Position numbers and translations under genes: made by a program. Shown in pieces: positions 8,803 through 18,617 of a DNA stretch of 64,000 nt. Below the pieces are notes generated by a model. That model was not told the DNA's origin and searched no databases. It was given only the letters and a program-made list of their open reading frames with translations. The DNA is from Roseovarius gahaiensis (lineage in GTDB: Bacteria > Pseudomonadota > Alphaproteobacteria > Rhodobacterales > Rhodobacteraceae): contig NZ_JAAORB010000008.1 in assembly GCF_011601345.1 (NCBI RefSeq), forward strand, positions 1 to 64,000, read 5' to 3'. Positions within the stretch are counted from its first letter, which is position 1, and each line of letters starts with the position of its first letter.

Positions 8803-10001
8803 GCCGCGCCTTCCTGATCGTGATGGATTCCGTCGGGATCGGCGGTGCGCCGGATGCGGCGCAGTATTTTTGCGGGGATGTGCCGGACACCGGGGCCAAC
8901 ACCGTAGCGCATATCGCGCAGGCTCGGCCCGGCGGTTTGCATCTGCCCACGTTGGATGGGCTTGGGCTTGGCGCGGCGATAGAATTGGCATCGGGGGCAC
9001 AGGCCCCCGGTCTTGGGCGCGTGCCGCAGGGCCTGTGGGGCTGCGCGAACGAAGTCTCGCAAGGCAAGGATACCCCGTCGGGCCATTGGGAATTGGCAGG
9101 CGTGCCGGTGCCTTGGGTGTGGCACTATTTCCCCGACACGGTTCCGGCCTTCCCTGACACGGTCAGCGCGGCCATTGCGCAGGCCGCTGGCACTGGCGGA
9201 ATCCTTGGCAATTGCAATGCATCGGGAACGGAAATCATCGCGCGCTATGGCGCGCAGCATCTGCAATGTGCCTGGCCGATTTGCTATACCTCGGCGGATA
9301 GCGTCCTTCAGATTGCCGCGCATGAAAAAGCGTTTGGCTTGCAGCGCCTGTTGGATCTTTGCCGCGATATCGCGCCGATGCTGCATGATATGCGTGTGGG
9401 GCGGGTGATTGCTCGGCCTTTCGTCGGAGACGCCGTTAGCGGCTTTGCCCGCACGGAAAATCGGCGTGATTTTGCCATGCCGCCGCCTGCGCCCACGCTG
9501 TGCGATTGGGTGCAGGGGGCCGGGCGCAAGGTGCATGCCATCGGCAAGATCGGCGATATCTTTTCCATGCAGGGGATTGATGATGTCCACAAAGGCTCTG
9601 ACGCACAGCTGATGACGCATCTGGCCAACGCCATTGACCATGCCGAAGAGGGCAGCCTGACCTTCGCCGATTTCGTCGAGTTCGACAGCCTTTTTGGGCA
9701 CCGGCGGGACGTTGATGGATATGCGCAGGCGCTTGAATGGTTCGATCTCCAGATTGGCATGTTGTTGCCGCGACTGCGCCGCGGCGATCTGATGCTGATC
9801 ACCGCTGACCATGGCAATGATCCCACCTGGTCTGGCACCGACCATACACGCGAACGTGTCCCGGTTCTGGGCGCGGGCTATGGCGCGGGGCAGATCGGGC
9901 AGGTGGCGTTTGTGGACGTGGCCGCCAGCGTCGCGGCTCATCTTGGCGTGCCCGCGCAAGGGCCGGGGCGCAGCTTTCTGCCGCAGCGCAGCACCGTATG
10001 A
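8799..10001 (+). CDS. deoB: Phosphopentomutase
   Basis: A 400-aa metalloenzyme of the alkaline phosphatase superfamily that converts (deoxy)ribose-1-phosphate to the 5-phosphate. The metal ligands are recognisable in the N-terminal MDSVGIGGAPDA, in DTGANT with the nucleophilic threonine, and in the C-terminal ADHGNDPTWSGTDHTRE. The start overlaps deoA by four bases. It completes the cdd-deoA-deoB pathway from deoxycytidine to deoxyribose-5-phosphate. The next enzyme, aldolase DeoC, is not in the window. Confidence 0.94.
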   Translation: MSRAFLIVMDSVGIGGAPDAAQYFCGDVPDTGANTVAHIAQARPGGLHLPTLDGLGLGAAIELASGAQAPGLGRVPQGLWGCANEVSQGKDTPSGHWELAGVPVPWVWHYFPDTVPAFPDTVSAAIAQAAGTGGILGNCNASGTEIIARYGAQHLQCAWPICYTSADSVLQIAAHEKAFGLQRLLDLCRDIAPMLHDMRVGRVIARPFVGDAVSGFARTENRRDFAMPPPAPTLCDWVQGAGRKVHAIGKIGDIFSMQGIDDVHKGSDAQLMTHLANAIDHAEEGSLTFADFVEFDSLFGHRRDVDGYAQALEWFDLQIGMLLPRLRRGDLMLITADHGNDPTWSGTDHTRERVPVLGAGYGAGQIGQVAFVDVAASVAAHLGVPAQGPGRSFLPQRSTV

Positions 10002-10073
10002 CCGTTGCCCCGTGGCGTGGTTTCTGAAATGTAGTGCGCAAACGCCAGATTTTCGCAAGCCGAGGACACCCAT

Positions 10074-10706
10074 ATGAAACAGCACCTGACCGTCGTGACG
10101 CATCCATTGGTACAGCACAAACTGACCATCATGCGCGAAAAGGAAACCTCGACGGCGGTGTTTCGGCAGCTTTTGCACGAAATCAGCCAATTGCTGGCCT
10201 ATGAGGTCACCTACGAGCTGGACATGACCACGCGGCGTATCGAAACCCCGCTTGAGGAAATGGATGCCCCGGTTCTGGCTGGGCGCAAACTTGCGCTGAT
10301 TTCGATCCTACGTGCGGGCAATGGCCTTTTGGATGGAATGCTTGGGCTGATCCCGTCGGCGCGTGTGGGCTTTGTTGGCCTCTATCGGGACGAGGCCACG
10401 TTGCAGCCGGTTCAGTATTACTACAAGGTGCCCGACCATCTGGACGAGCGTATGGTCATTGTGGTCGATCCGATGCTGGCAACCGGCAATTCCTCGGCGG
10501 CGGCGGTGGATCTACTGAAACAATCCGGTGCCAAGAATATCCGCTTTTTGTGCTTGCTAGCCGCGCCCGAAGGTGTCGCGCGGATGAAAGAGGCGCATCC
10601 GGATGTGCCCATTGTCACGGCGTCTTTGGATGAACGCCTGAATGACTTGGGGTATATCCTCCCGGGACTAGGGGATGCGGGTGATCGCATGTATGGCACT
10701 AAATAA
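10074..10706 (+). CDS. upp: Uracil phosphoribosyltransferase
   Basis: A 210-aa enzyme making UMP from uracil and [20 protein letters not shown] is the PRPP-binding loop; [13 protein letters not shown] and the C-terminal [15 protein letters not shown] are typical of the family. A GAGGA site lies shortly before the ATG. It follows deoB by 72 bases on the same strand, so it may be cotranscribed, recapturing the uracil released by DeoA. Confidence 0.95.
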   Translation: MKQHLTVVTHPLVQHKLTIMREKETSTAVFRQLLHEISQLLAYEVTYELDMTTRRIETPLEEMDAPVLAGRKLALISILRAGNGLLDGMLGLIPSARVGFVGLYRDEATLQPVQYYYKVPDHLDERMVIVVDPMLATGNSSAAAVDLLKQSGAKNIRFLCLLAAPEGVARMKEAHPDVPIVTASLDERLNDLGYILPGLGDAGDRMYGTK

Positions 10707-10771
10707 GCGATAGACTGTTTACTAGATGTAACAAATCAGGCACTCTGCACCCAACAGTTGTGGGGGCAATT

Positions 10772-12169
10772 ATGAAAGTTACACGGGTTTTGGCGATTGC
10801 CGTGATCGCAGCCTCGGTTGGTGTCGGGTTTGTGCAGGCGCAAAGCATGGCCAGCAAAGACGTTCCTGCAGAATTTCCGCCCTCCTCCTTCGAGGGGCGG
10901 CAATATGTCGACAGCAAGGGCTGTGTGTTCATTCGCGCCGGAATTGACGGGAACACCTCGTGGATTCCGCGTATGACGCGATCACGCGAGGTGCTGTGTG
11001 GCTTCCAGCCGTCGATCGCCAAGGCCAAACCGGCCGCCGAACCTGCACAACCTGCGGCGCGCAAGGTTGCGAGATCGCGGCCTGAGAAAACCAGCCAACC
11101 GGCCCCGAGCAACGCAGAGCACAAGCGCGCGCCAGCCACTGCCCCGGCCCGCAAAAAGCCGATTGTGATAACCCGGCCACGGACCGCCCGCACTGAAAAG
11201 CCGCAGGAAACCGCGCCTGCAGCCGTTAAAACAGTGAAACCTGTCCGCACAGCGCCAAGCGCGCCCGCGAAAACGGAAGTATCGTCTTGTCAGGGCGGCA
11301 GCGCGATCTCGACCCGTTACATGGGGTCGGGCGATGTGCGGTGTGGTCCGCAAACGGCCCCGCATGTGACCTACGTGCAAGGCGGTGGCGGATCAGGGGC
11401 AACCACCCGTCCGGCCCGTGTGATCCAGACGCAGCCCGTTCGCCAGACAGCGTCGGCTAACACCCACGCCGCGCCGCGTTCCTACAGCCAAACGGGGCCA
11501 GGCGCGCCTGCAACGCAACGGCAACCCGTGCGCGTGGTGCCGCGTCATGTTTATGAAAATCAGCAGAATGCCAAGGGCACGTATATTCCGGACGGCTACA
11601 AGCCGGTTTGGGATGATGATCGCCTGAACCCGCAGCGCGCGCATCAAACGCTGCACGGCATGGCGCAGATGGAGGTTGCGTGGTCCAAGACCGTGCCGCG
11701 CTATCTGATTGACCGCAGGACTGGCCGCGACATCACCTATAAATACCCCGGCCTGCAATATCCCTATACCAGCTTTGAGCAACAGCGCGCCGCCGGGGTG
11801 ACGATCTCGACGCGCGGGCAAGTGGTGCCTGATCCGGTTCGTGTGACGCGCGGCACTCGCAGCACGACCCGCAAGGTGGCCGAACGGCAGGCACCGCGCG
11901 CGGTTGTCTCAACCCGATCCAAGGCACCGGAAAAAGCCGCCAGCCACCGCTATATCCAGATCGGCGTCTTTGCCGATCGCGGCCAAGCGCAGCGCGCGGC
12001 GCAAAAGATTGCGGCGCGTGGCTTGCCCGCGCGTCTGGCCAAGATGACACGCGGTGGCAAATCCTACACCGTGATGACGACCGGGCCGTTCCGGACGCAA
12101 TCTGATCTACAAACCGCCCTGACCCGCGTGCGCGGCGCTGGATTTTCAAACGCGCGCCTGCGCAACTGA
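10772..12169 (+). CDS. SPOR domain-containing exported protein
   Basis: A 465-aa protein. A signal peptide (MKVTRVLAIAVIAASVGVGF) is followed by a small conserved segment with two cysteines (GRQYVDSKGCVFIRAG and EVLCGFQP, about residues 35-80). A long Ala/Pro/Lys/Arg-rich linker comes next, then a central ordered region with DGYKPVWDDDRLNP. The last ~75 residues form a SPOR domain (YIQIGVFADRGQAQRAAQKI to FSNARLRN), which binds denuded peptidoglycan at the division septum. The role is inferred to be in cell wall or division. The ATG at 10772 is preferred over the GTG four codons upstream because GGGGGC lies just before it. Confidence 0.82.
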   Translation: MKVTRVLAIAVIAASVGVGFVQAQSMASKDVPAEFPPSSFEGRQYVDSKGCVFIRAGIDGNTSWIPRMTRSREVLCGFQPSIAKAKPAAEPAQPAARKVARSRPEKTSQPAPSNAEHKRAPATAPARKKPIVITRPRTARTEKPQETAPAAVKTVKPVRTAPSAPAKTEVSSCQGGSAISTRYMGSGDVRCGPQTAPHVTYVQGGGGSGATTRPARVIQTQPVRQTASANTHAAPRSYSQTGPGAPATQRQPVRVVPRHVYENQQNAKGTYIPDGYKPVWDDDRLNPQRAHQTLHGMAQMEVAWSKTVPRYLIDRRTGRDITYKYPGLQYPYTSFEQQRAAGVTISTRGQVVPDPVRVTRGTRSTTRKVAERQAPRAVVSTRSKAPEKAASHRYIQIGVFADRGQAQRAAQKIAARGLPARLAKMTRGGKSYTVMTTGPFRTQSDLQTALTRVRGAGFSNARLRN

Positions 12170-12205
12170 AGAGGTCGGCGTTCAAGCCCCAAAAGGCGCG
12201 CGCGG

Positions 12206-12811
12206 TTATTCGCCCGGCCGCAGCAAGCTGAATGTTTCGGTGACCGTGGTGTAATCGCGGTATCCTAAGCGTGCCAAGGGGGTGAAGGATAACACGTCGA
12301 ACTTGCCGTCTTTCAGGCAATCGTCGCGCATGTGGACGCCTGTCACCTCACCGAACACGGCAAAATTCGCCTCGCCGGGCAGTTGCACGATTTGGGTCAG
12401 TTTGCATTCCAGATTTGCCGGGGCCGCCATCACGCGCGCGCAGTCGATGGTATCGCATTGGGCTTTTTCCAGGTCGGCCAATTCGAACTCGTCGCTGTCT
12501 TTTTCCCACGGACCCGAGGTGCGGTTCATTGCATCACGCATGGCAAACTCAACAATGTTGACGCAAAACACGCCGCTGTCGCGGATGTTGGCAACGCTGT
12601 CCTTGGTGTCGCCGCGATCGTCTTTCGCCCCGGTCGAGGCAAACATGACTTGTGGCGGCACATAGGCGACCGCGTTGAAAAAGGAATAAGGCGCAAGGTT
12701 GTCCCGGCCATCGGAACCGCGGGTTGAAATCCAACCAATCGGGCGCGGCGTGACGATGGCGTTAAACGGGTTGTGCGGCAATCCGTGGCCGTCTTGCGGT
12801 TTATAGAACAT
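12206..12811 (-). CDS. Flavin reductase family (FMN-binding) protein
   Basis: A 201-aa protein of the flavin reductase-like split-barrel family, which binds FMN and often reduces free flavin with NAD(P)H. Family landmarks are IVTPRPIGWISTRG near the N-terminus, LAPYSFFNAVAYVPPQVMFAS, and KDSVANIRDSGVFCVNIV. The physiological partner is unknown. The start at 12811 is set by a GGAGGG site; the reading frame extends upstream but without support. It is divergent from the GNAT gene. Confidence 0.85.
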   Translation of the reverse strand: MFYKPQDGHGLPHNPFNAIVTPRPIGWISTRGSDGRDNLAPYSFFNAVAYVPPQVMFASTGAKDDRGDTKDSVANIRDSGVFCVNIVEFAMRDAMNRTSGPWEKDSDEFELADLEKAQCDTIDCARVMAAPANLECKLTQIVQLPGEANFAVFGEVTGVHMRDDCLKDGKFDVLSFTPLARLGYRDYTTVTETFSLLRPGE

Positions 12812-12897
12812 TGCGTCCCTCCGGGGGTTTACGGGTTTGTGCAAGTCGTAACGCCGTGCTACCCGCAATTCCAGCCGATTTCACAAGGAGTTGCAGC

Positions 12898-13383
12898 GTG
12901 TTCGACCTGCGACCTGAAACAGATGATGACTGGTGGGAGGTCGAGGCCCTGTATGACCTGTGCTTTGCACCGGGGCGCGAGGCGTTGTCGTCATACCGTT
13001 TGCGGGATGGGGTGCCGCCGGTGCGCGGGCTTAGCCTTGTGGCGCGCGACCCTGACGGGATTTTGGCCGGGGCCATCCGGTTTTGGCCCGTGTCTGTTGG
13101 TGGCGCGCGGGCCTTGTTGCTGGGGCCTGTGGCCGTTCACCCGACCCGGCAAGGCGAAGGTTTGGGGGCTGGGTTGATCCGTGAAAGCCTGAGCTTGGCC
13201 GGGAAAAAGGGATGGGACCGGGTGATCTTGGTGGGCGATGCGCCCTATTACCAAAGGTTCGGCTTTCGGCGCTTATCAGGGGTCGAGATGCCCCCGCCCA
13301 CCAACCCTGACCGGATCTTGGGTGTGGCGCTGACCGATGGGGCGTGGGATGGAGTAACCGGCAAGGTCACACGCGCGGCTTGA
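12898..13383 (+). CDS. GNAT family N-acetyltransferase
   Basis: A 161-aa acetyltransferase of the YhbS-like GNAT group. LLGPVAVHPTRQGEGLGAGLIRES contains the acetyl-CoA-binding R/Q-x-x-G-x-G/A loop; GDAPYYQRFGF is the C-terminal motif common in this subgroup. The substrate cannot be read from sequence. GTG at 12898 was chosen as start because AAGGAG lies seven bases before it and homologues start just ahead of the DLRPET strand. It is followed 52 bases later by the EcsC gene. Confidence 0.85.
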   Translation: MFDLRPETDDDWWEVEALYDLCFAPGREALSSYRLRDGVPPVRGLSLVARDPDGILAGAIRFWPVSVGGARALLLGPVAVHPTRQGEGLGAGLIRESLSLAGKKGWDRVILVGDAPYYQRFGFRRLSGVEMPPPTNPDRILGVALTDGAWDGVTGKVTRAA

Positions 13384-13435
13384 AAAGCGCCTTGGCAGGC
13401 CCGATCTTATCGTCAACGATGCAACGGGGCGGTTC

Positions 13436-14206
13436 ATGGAAATCATTGAAAAGCAGATTGATAGCGATGAGGTGTCGGTGCGGATCGCCGACTTGGTCGC
13501 GCGGCATGCCCGTGCTTCGAACGCCGGGATTCAGGTGCTCAACCTGATCGGCGGGCAGGCCGAGGGCCTGTTGGATCGCCTGCCGCCAGCAGTGCGCGGC
13601 AGGCTAAACGATGCCACCGAACAAGCGCTTGCATATGCGATGGAGGCGGCGCAACGCTCGCGCGGGGTGGTGGCCGACAGCCCCGGCTGGATGACACGCG
13701 CGGTGACCACCGCAATGGGGGCAGCCGGTGGGTGGGGTGGCTTGCCCACGGCCATGGCCGAGCTTCCGATTACCACGACAATTTTGTTGCGCGGGATACA
13801 GGATGTGGCGTTAGAGCACGGCTTTTCTCCGCAAGATCAAGGCGTTCGTTTTGATTGTGTTCAGGTTTTCGCCGCAGCCGGGCCGCTGGATCACGACGAT
13901 GGGGCCGATATTGCCTTTCTCAGCACCCGCGTGGCTGTGACGGGGGCCACGGTGCATGGTCTGATTGCCCGCGTTGCGCCCCGTTTGGCGACGGTATTGG
14001 GCCAAAAACTGGCCGCGCAGACCATCCCTGTGCTTGGGGCGGCGGCGGGGGCGGCCACGAATTATGCCTATACCAGCTATTATCAACAGATGGCGCATGT
14101 GCATTTCGGGCTGCGGCGTCTGGCGATTGAGGCCGACCGCGACCATGCCGATCTGCTGGAAGAGTTCCGGGTGCAGGTCGCGCGCGACGGGGTCGCGCAG
14201 CGGTGA
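13436..14206 (+). CDS. EcsC family protein
   Basis: A 256-aa protein related to the C-terminal part of Bacillus EcsC. The core carries GAAGGWGGLPTAMAELPITTTILLRGIQDVA, an amphipathic or membrane-associating segment, and a second small-residue-rich stretch (VLGAAAGAATNYAYTSYY). Function is not established for proteobacterial members. It may form a short operon with the upstream GNAT gene and converges on ptsP. Confidence 0.8.
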   Translation: MEIIEKQIDSDEVSVRIADLVARHARASNAGIQVLNLIGGQAEGLLDRLPPAVRGRLNDATEQALAYAMEAAQRSRGVVADSPGWMTRAVTTAMGAAGGWGGLPTAMAELPITTTILLRGIQDVALEHGFSPQDQGVRFDCVQVFAAAGPLDHDDGADIAFLSTRVAVTGATVHGLIARVAPRLATVLGQKLAAQTIPVLGAAAGAATNYAYTSYYQQMAHVHFGLRRLAIEADRDHADLLEEFRVQVARDGVAQR

Positions 14207-14265
14207 CAGATTTGTACGAAACGCCGTGTTCAGGGCCATGACCACTGACAGGCGGTGCGCGTGTC

Positions 14266-16509
14266 CTAAAGTTTGCCGCGCAGGTATTCCATCACGGCCG
14301 GGCGGACAGATTGGTGGCCCTCGTCGCGCGTGGTGTGGATGATTTGGTGCATCTCGGACAGGTCGACCCGGCGCAGGATCGATTTGACCGGCCCGATTGA
14401 GGCCGGGCGCATTGACAGCGACCGCAGGCCGATGGCGGCCAGACAGGCGGCTTCGACCGGGCGGCCCGCGTCTTCACCACAAAAGCTGAGGCGCGTATCG
14501 GTAGTTGCGCAGCGTTGCACAATGTTTTCCAGAAAGGTCAGAAAACTGACATTCAGCGTGTCATAGCGCCGCCGGACCAGTTCATTCTCGCGGTCGGCGG
14601 CAAAGAAGAACTGTTTGAGGTCATTGCCTCCGATCGACAGAAAATCGACCTCGGAATAAAAGCTGTCGGGCGCAAAGGCCAGTGATGGCGTTTCAAGCAT
14701 CGCCCCGACCTCGAGGCTTTCGGGCAGGGGGTGGCCCAGAATGCGTTCACGCTCTAGCGCCTTGTCCATCTCGGCGCGGGCGGCGGTAAATTCTTCGCGC
14801 TGCGCCACGAACGGGAACATCACCGTCAGTGGGCGGCCCGCCGCCGCGCGGATCAGCGCCTGAAGCTGCATGCGCATGACGCCGGGCTTGTCCAATCCAA
14901 CGCGCACCGCGCGCCAGCCAAGGGCCGGGTTGGGCTCGTCCACGGCCTTCATATAGGGCAACACCTTGTCCGACCCGATATCGAGGGTGCGAAACACCAC
15001 ACGTTTGCCTTTGGCCGCATCGATCACGCGGGCGTAAAGCTGGCTTAGTTCAGCGCGCTTTGGCATGTGGTTGCGGATCAGAAACTGCAATTCGGTGCGA
15101 AACAGGCCCACGCCCTCGGCGCCTGAACTTTCCAAACTGGGCAGATCGGCCATCAGGCCGGCATTCATCTTGAGCGTAATGCGCTGCCCGCACAGCGTTT
15201 CGGCGGGCTTGTCGCGGATCGAGGCATAGCTTTCCTGTGCCTGCGCCTGCATCGCCATCTTGTCGCGGAACGCCCCGACAACGGTATCGTCGGGCCGCAA
15301 ATGCACGATCCCCTGATCGCCATCGACAAGGATAGGATCACCATTCAGCGCCTCGGTGGTGATCCGGCTGGCGTGGATCACGAGCGGAATGGCAAGCGCG
15401 CGCGCCACAATCGCGGCGTGCGACCCGACCGAGCCTTCTTCAAGCACGATCCCTTTAAGCGATCGCCCGTAATCCAGCAATTCGGCGGGGCCGATATTGC
15501 GCGCGATCAGGATCGGATCGGCGGGCATTTCTGCGCCGGTCTGGTTGCCCTGACCGGTCAGGATGCGCAACAGGCGGTTGGACAGGTCATCTAGATCGTG
15601 CAGACGTTCGCGCAGGTAGGCGTCGCTGACCTGACCCATGCGGGCGCGGGCGGTGGATTGTTCTTTTTCCACGGCGGCCTCGGCCGACAGGCCGCGGCCG
15701 ATGTCCTCTTCCATGCGGCGCATCCAGCCCTTGGAATTGGCGAACATCCGATACGCTTCCAGCACCTGAAGCTGATCCTTGTCGCCGCTCGCCGCCGTGG
15801 ACAGCATACGGTCAACACCGACGCGCAGATCTTCGACGGCGTCTTGCAGGCGTTCCAATTCGCGATGTGGATCATCGGCAATCAGGTTGGTGACCACGAC
15901 GCGCGGTTCGTGCAGCCAGACATGCCCCCGCGCAGCGCCTTCCTGCGCACAGGTGCCGCGAAACAAAACCGGCTGTTGGTGGCGCGCGGACATGGCCGCG
16001 CCTTCGCCAACAAAGGCGCCAAGTTCGGCCATTTCGGCGATAACCATGGCCACCACTTCAAGTGCATAGACCTCGTCATCGGAAAAGCTGCGGGCGCTTT
16101 TGGTCTGGACCACCAAAACACCCAGCATTTCACCAAGCCGTTGCACCGGGACGCCAAGAAAGCCGGAATAGGCCTCTTCCCCGGTTTCGGCCATATAGCG
16201 GAAACCGCGCGTGCCGGGGGCATCGGCGGTATTGATGATCTGGCCGGTGCGCGCGACGCGCCCCACCAGACCTTCGCCCAGTTTCATGCGGGTTTCGTGC
16301 ACCGCTTCGGGGTTCAGGCCTTCGGTGGCGCAAAGTTCAAGCGTGTCTTCATCGCGAAACAGGTAGATCGAGCAGACCTCGACATGCATTTCCTCGGCGA
16401 TGAGGGTGGTAATCCGGTCCAGACGCTGCTGACCGGCAGCGTCTTCGGCCATGACGGCGCGAAGGCGGCCCAGCATCTGGCGGCTGTCGGTTTGAAAGTC
16501 CTGCGTCAT
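14266..16509 (-). CDS. ptsP: Nitrogen-PTS enzyme I (phosphoenolpyruvate-protein phosphotransferase)
   Basis: A 747-aa protein that starts the PTS-Ntr phosphorelay by transferring phosphate from PEP to NPr. Residues about 1-165 form a GAF domain, the likely sensor of the Ntr form. A linker and HPr-binding helices follow. EGSVGSHAAIVARA holds the phosphorylated histidine (H364). The C-terminal TIM barrel carries FLSIGGNDLKQ and SFCGEDAGRP. It lies 74 bases downstream of lysC on the same strand, so the two may be cotranscribed. The partners NPr and EIIA-Ntr are not in the window. Confidence 0.93.
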   Translation of the reverse strand: MTQDFQTDSRQMLGRLRAVMAEDAAGQQRLDRITTLIAEEMHVEVCSIYLFRDEDTLELCATEGLNPEAVHETRMKLGEGLVGRVARTGQIINTADAPGTRGFRYMAETGEEAYSGFLGVPVQRLGEMLGVLVVQTKSARSFSDDEVYALEVVAMVIAEMAELGAFVGEGAAMSARHQQPVLFRGTCAQEGAARGHVWLHEPRVVVTNLIADDPHRELERLQDAVEDLRVGVDRMLSTAASGDKDQLQVLEAYRMFANSKGWMRRMEEDIGRGLSAEAAVEKEQSTARARMGQVSDAYLRERLHDLDDLSNRLLRILTGQGNQTGAEMPADPILIARNIGPAELLDYGRSLKGIVLEEGSVGSHAAIVARALAIPLVIHASRITTEALNGDPILVDGDQGIVHLRPDDTVVGAFRDKMAMQAQAQESYASIRDKPAETLCGQRITLKMNAGLMADLPSLESSGAEGVGLFRTELQFLIRNHMPKRAELSQLYARVIDAAKGKRVVFRTLDIGSDKVLPYMKAVDEPNPALGWRAVRVGLDKPGVMRMQLQALIRAAAGRPLTVMFPFVAQREEFTAARAEMDKALERERILGHPLPESLEVGAMLETPSLAFAPDSFYSEVDFLSIGGNDLKQFFFAADRENELVRRRYDTLNVSFLTFLENIVQRCATTDTRLSFCGEDAGRPVEAACLAAIGLRSLSMRPASIGPVKSILRRVDLSEMHQIIHTTRDEGHQSVRPAVMEYLRGKL

Positions 16510-16583
16510 GGCAAATGCCGTCCCCGAAGCCGTCGTATCTTGATCACGCGGCCTTTGTCCCGTTTCGGCAGACTGTGCCGGGA

Positions 16584-17822
16584 TCAGGCCGTTTTGTCCA
16601 ATTCGAACGCATCATGCAGTGCCTGAACGGCGAGTTCCATGTATTTCCGGTCGATCAAAACAGAAATTTTTATCTCGGAAGTTGCAATAACCTTGATGTT
16701 CACGCCGTCGTCACTGAGCGTTTTGAACATCTTGGCGGCAACCCCTGATTGGCTGCGCATCCCGATGCCCACTGCCGAAACCTTGGCGACATTGGTATCG
16801 GCAACAAGGTCATGGTAATTGATGTCGCCGCGCTCTTTCGCCGCGGCCAGCGCTTTTTCGGCGCGCAGCACCTGATCGGTGGGGCAAGAAAAGGTCATGT
16901 CGGTGCGACCCTCTTCCGAGATATTCTGCACGATCATATCCACGTTGACACCCGCCTCGGAGAGCGGCCCGAAAATGGCGGCGGCGATGCCCGGACGGTC
17001 GGCGACCGAGATGAGGGTCATTTTCGCCTCGTCACGGGAATAGGCGATGCCGCTGACGACATTGGATTCCATGATTTCCTCCTCGGAGCAGACCAGCGTG
17101 CCTGCCGCGTCTGACTGTTCTTCGAAACTGCTGAGCACGCGCAGTTTAACATTATAGCGCATCGCAAGCTCGACCGAACGAGTTTGCAGCACCTTGGCCC
17201 CCAGCGAGGCCAGTTCCAGCATTTCCTCGAATGCGATCCGGTCGAGTTTGCGCGCCTTGTCGGCAATGCGCGGGTCGGTGGTATAGACACCATCGACATC
17301 GGTGTAGATATCACAGCGCTCGGCATCAAAGGCGGCGGCAAAGGCCACGGCTGTGGTGTCTGATCCGCCCCGGCCAAGGGTGGTGATCCGGCCTTCTGGG
17401 CTGACACCTTGGAAGCCCGCAACAACGGCCACGCGCATGCCTTCGGCGAACTTGACGTTGATATTGTCGGTCGGGATGTCTTCGATGCGTGCGGCAGAAT
17501 GCGCCGAGGTGGTCTGCACCGGCACTTGCCAGCCCTGCCAACTGCGCGCGGGCACATCCATTTCCTGCAAGGTCAGCGCCATCAGCCCTGCGGTGACGTT
17601 TTCACCAGAACTGACCACGGCATCGTATTCGCGCGCGTCATAAAGCGGCGAGGTTTCACCGACATAGCCCACCAATTTGTTGGTTTCGCCTGACATGGCC
17701 GAAACGATGACAATCACGTCATAGCCTTTGGCCACTTCGACGCCGACGCGTTTGGCAGCGCGGCGGATGCGGTCAAGCGTAGCGACCGAGGTGCCGCCGA
17801 ATTTCATCACGAGAACGGGCAT
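16584..17822 (-). CDS. lysC: Aspartate kinase
   Basis: A 412-aa enzyme phosphorylating aspartate, the first step to lysine, threonine, methionine and diaminopimelate. MKFGGTSVA is the N-terminal kinase signature; TTLGRGGSDTTAVAFAAA is the catalytic loop. Two C-terminal ACT domains (from about residue 265) give allosteric feedback by lysine and threonine. The start at 17822 matches the family; the reading frame continues 22 codons upstream without homology. It is probably the first gene of a lysC-ptsP unit. Confidence 0.94.
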   Translation of the reverse strand: MPVLVMKFGGTSVATLDRIRRAAKRVGVEVAKGYDVIVIVSAMSGETNKLVGYVGETSPLYDAREYDAVVSSGENVTAGLMALTLQEMDVPARSWQGWQVPVQTTSAHSAARIEDIPTDNINVKFAEGMRVAVVAGFQGVSPEGRITTLGRGGSDTTAVAFAAAFDAERCDIYTDVDGVYTTDPRIADKARKLDRIAFEEMLELASLGAKVLQTRSVELAMRYNVKLRVLSSFEEQSDAAGTLVCSEEEIMESNVVSGIAYSRDEAKMTLISVADRPGIAAAIFGPLSEAGVNVDMIVQNISEEGRTDMTFSCPTDQVLRAEKALAAAKERGDINYHDLVADTNVAKVSAVGIGMRSQSGVAAKMFKTLSDDGVNIKVIATSEIKISVLIDRKYMELAVQALHDAFELDKTA

Positions 17823-17947
17823 GTCTGCGTCCCTGTCAATAATCGGGCGGGGTTTACGCGGGCTGGCGGACAAGGGCAAGAGCGACAATATCGCTTATCC
17901 GCCCTGACAGGCGGTTTCGCGAGGGTTTGCGCTATTTTTGCGCAGGA

Positions 17948-18595
17948 TCAATAGGGATGATCTTGGCCGTCCCACGTCTGGAAGCACCCGGTGCTGTCCG
18001 GGCCGAGGGCGGCGAAGCGATCAATCAGGCCATCGGCGGCGTCGTCCACCGAGATATCGGCCGCTGTGCCGCCCATATCGGTGCGCACCCAACCGGGATG
18101 GTAGATGCCGACGGCGATCCCGTCGGGTTTCAGGTCAACCGCCAGATTGCGCCCCAGATTCAGCGCCGCCGCTTTGGACGCGCGATAGATATAGCTGCCG
18201 CCGGGGGCGTGCTCGTGGCTGGCCATCCTGCTGGACATGATCGCGATCTTGGCATCCTGAGCCGCCTTGAGATTGGGCAAAAGCGCCTGGATGGTCAGAA
18301 AGACGCCGGTGACATTGGTGGCAAAAGTATCGGCCCACATCTGCGCGGGGTATCCATCGGGCAGGCTGTGGCCCTTATCCGGATAGATACCGGCGTTACA
18401 GATCAACAGATCAACCGACCGCCCGGCAAGCTGTTGGGCAAAATCGCTGACGCTGGCCGGATCGGTCACATCCAGCTTGGCCAAACCGTCCGCGCCGCTG
18501 CGCGATGTGCCGGTGACCTCATGGCCGGCGGCACGGTAGCGCGTCAAAAGCGCCTGTCCGATGCCGCGGTTGGCCCCGGTGATCACGATATGCAT
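17948..18595 (-). CDS. SDR family oxidoreductase
   Basis: A 215-aa short-chain dehydrogenase. TGANRGIGQALL is the NAD(P)-binding glycine motif, ICNAGIY the NAG block, and YRASKAA the catalytic Tyr-x-x-x-Lys with an upstream serine (MSSRM). Its short length resembles csgA-like SDRs, whose substrates are unknown. The start at 18595 has an AAAGGA site and leaves no N-terminal extension. The gap to the DUF1178 gene is 22 bases on the same strand, so they are probably cotranscribed. Confidence 0.87.
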   Translation of the reverse strand: MHIVITGANRGIGQALLTRYRAAGHEVTGTSRSGADGLAKLDVTDPASVSDFAQQLAGRSVDLLICNAGIYPDKGHSLPDGYPAQMWADTFATNVTGVFLTIQALLPNLKAAQDAKIAIMSSRMASHEHAPGGSYIYRASKAAALNLGRNLAVDLKPDGIAVGIYHPGWVRTDMGGTAADISVDDAADGLIDRFAALGPDSTGCFQTWDGQDHPY

Positions 18596-18617
18596 GGCGT
18601 GTGTCCTTTCAGAAACG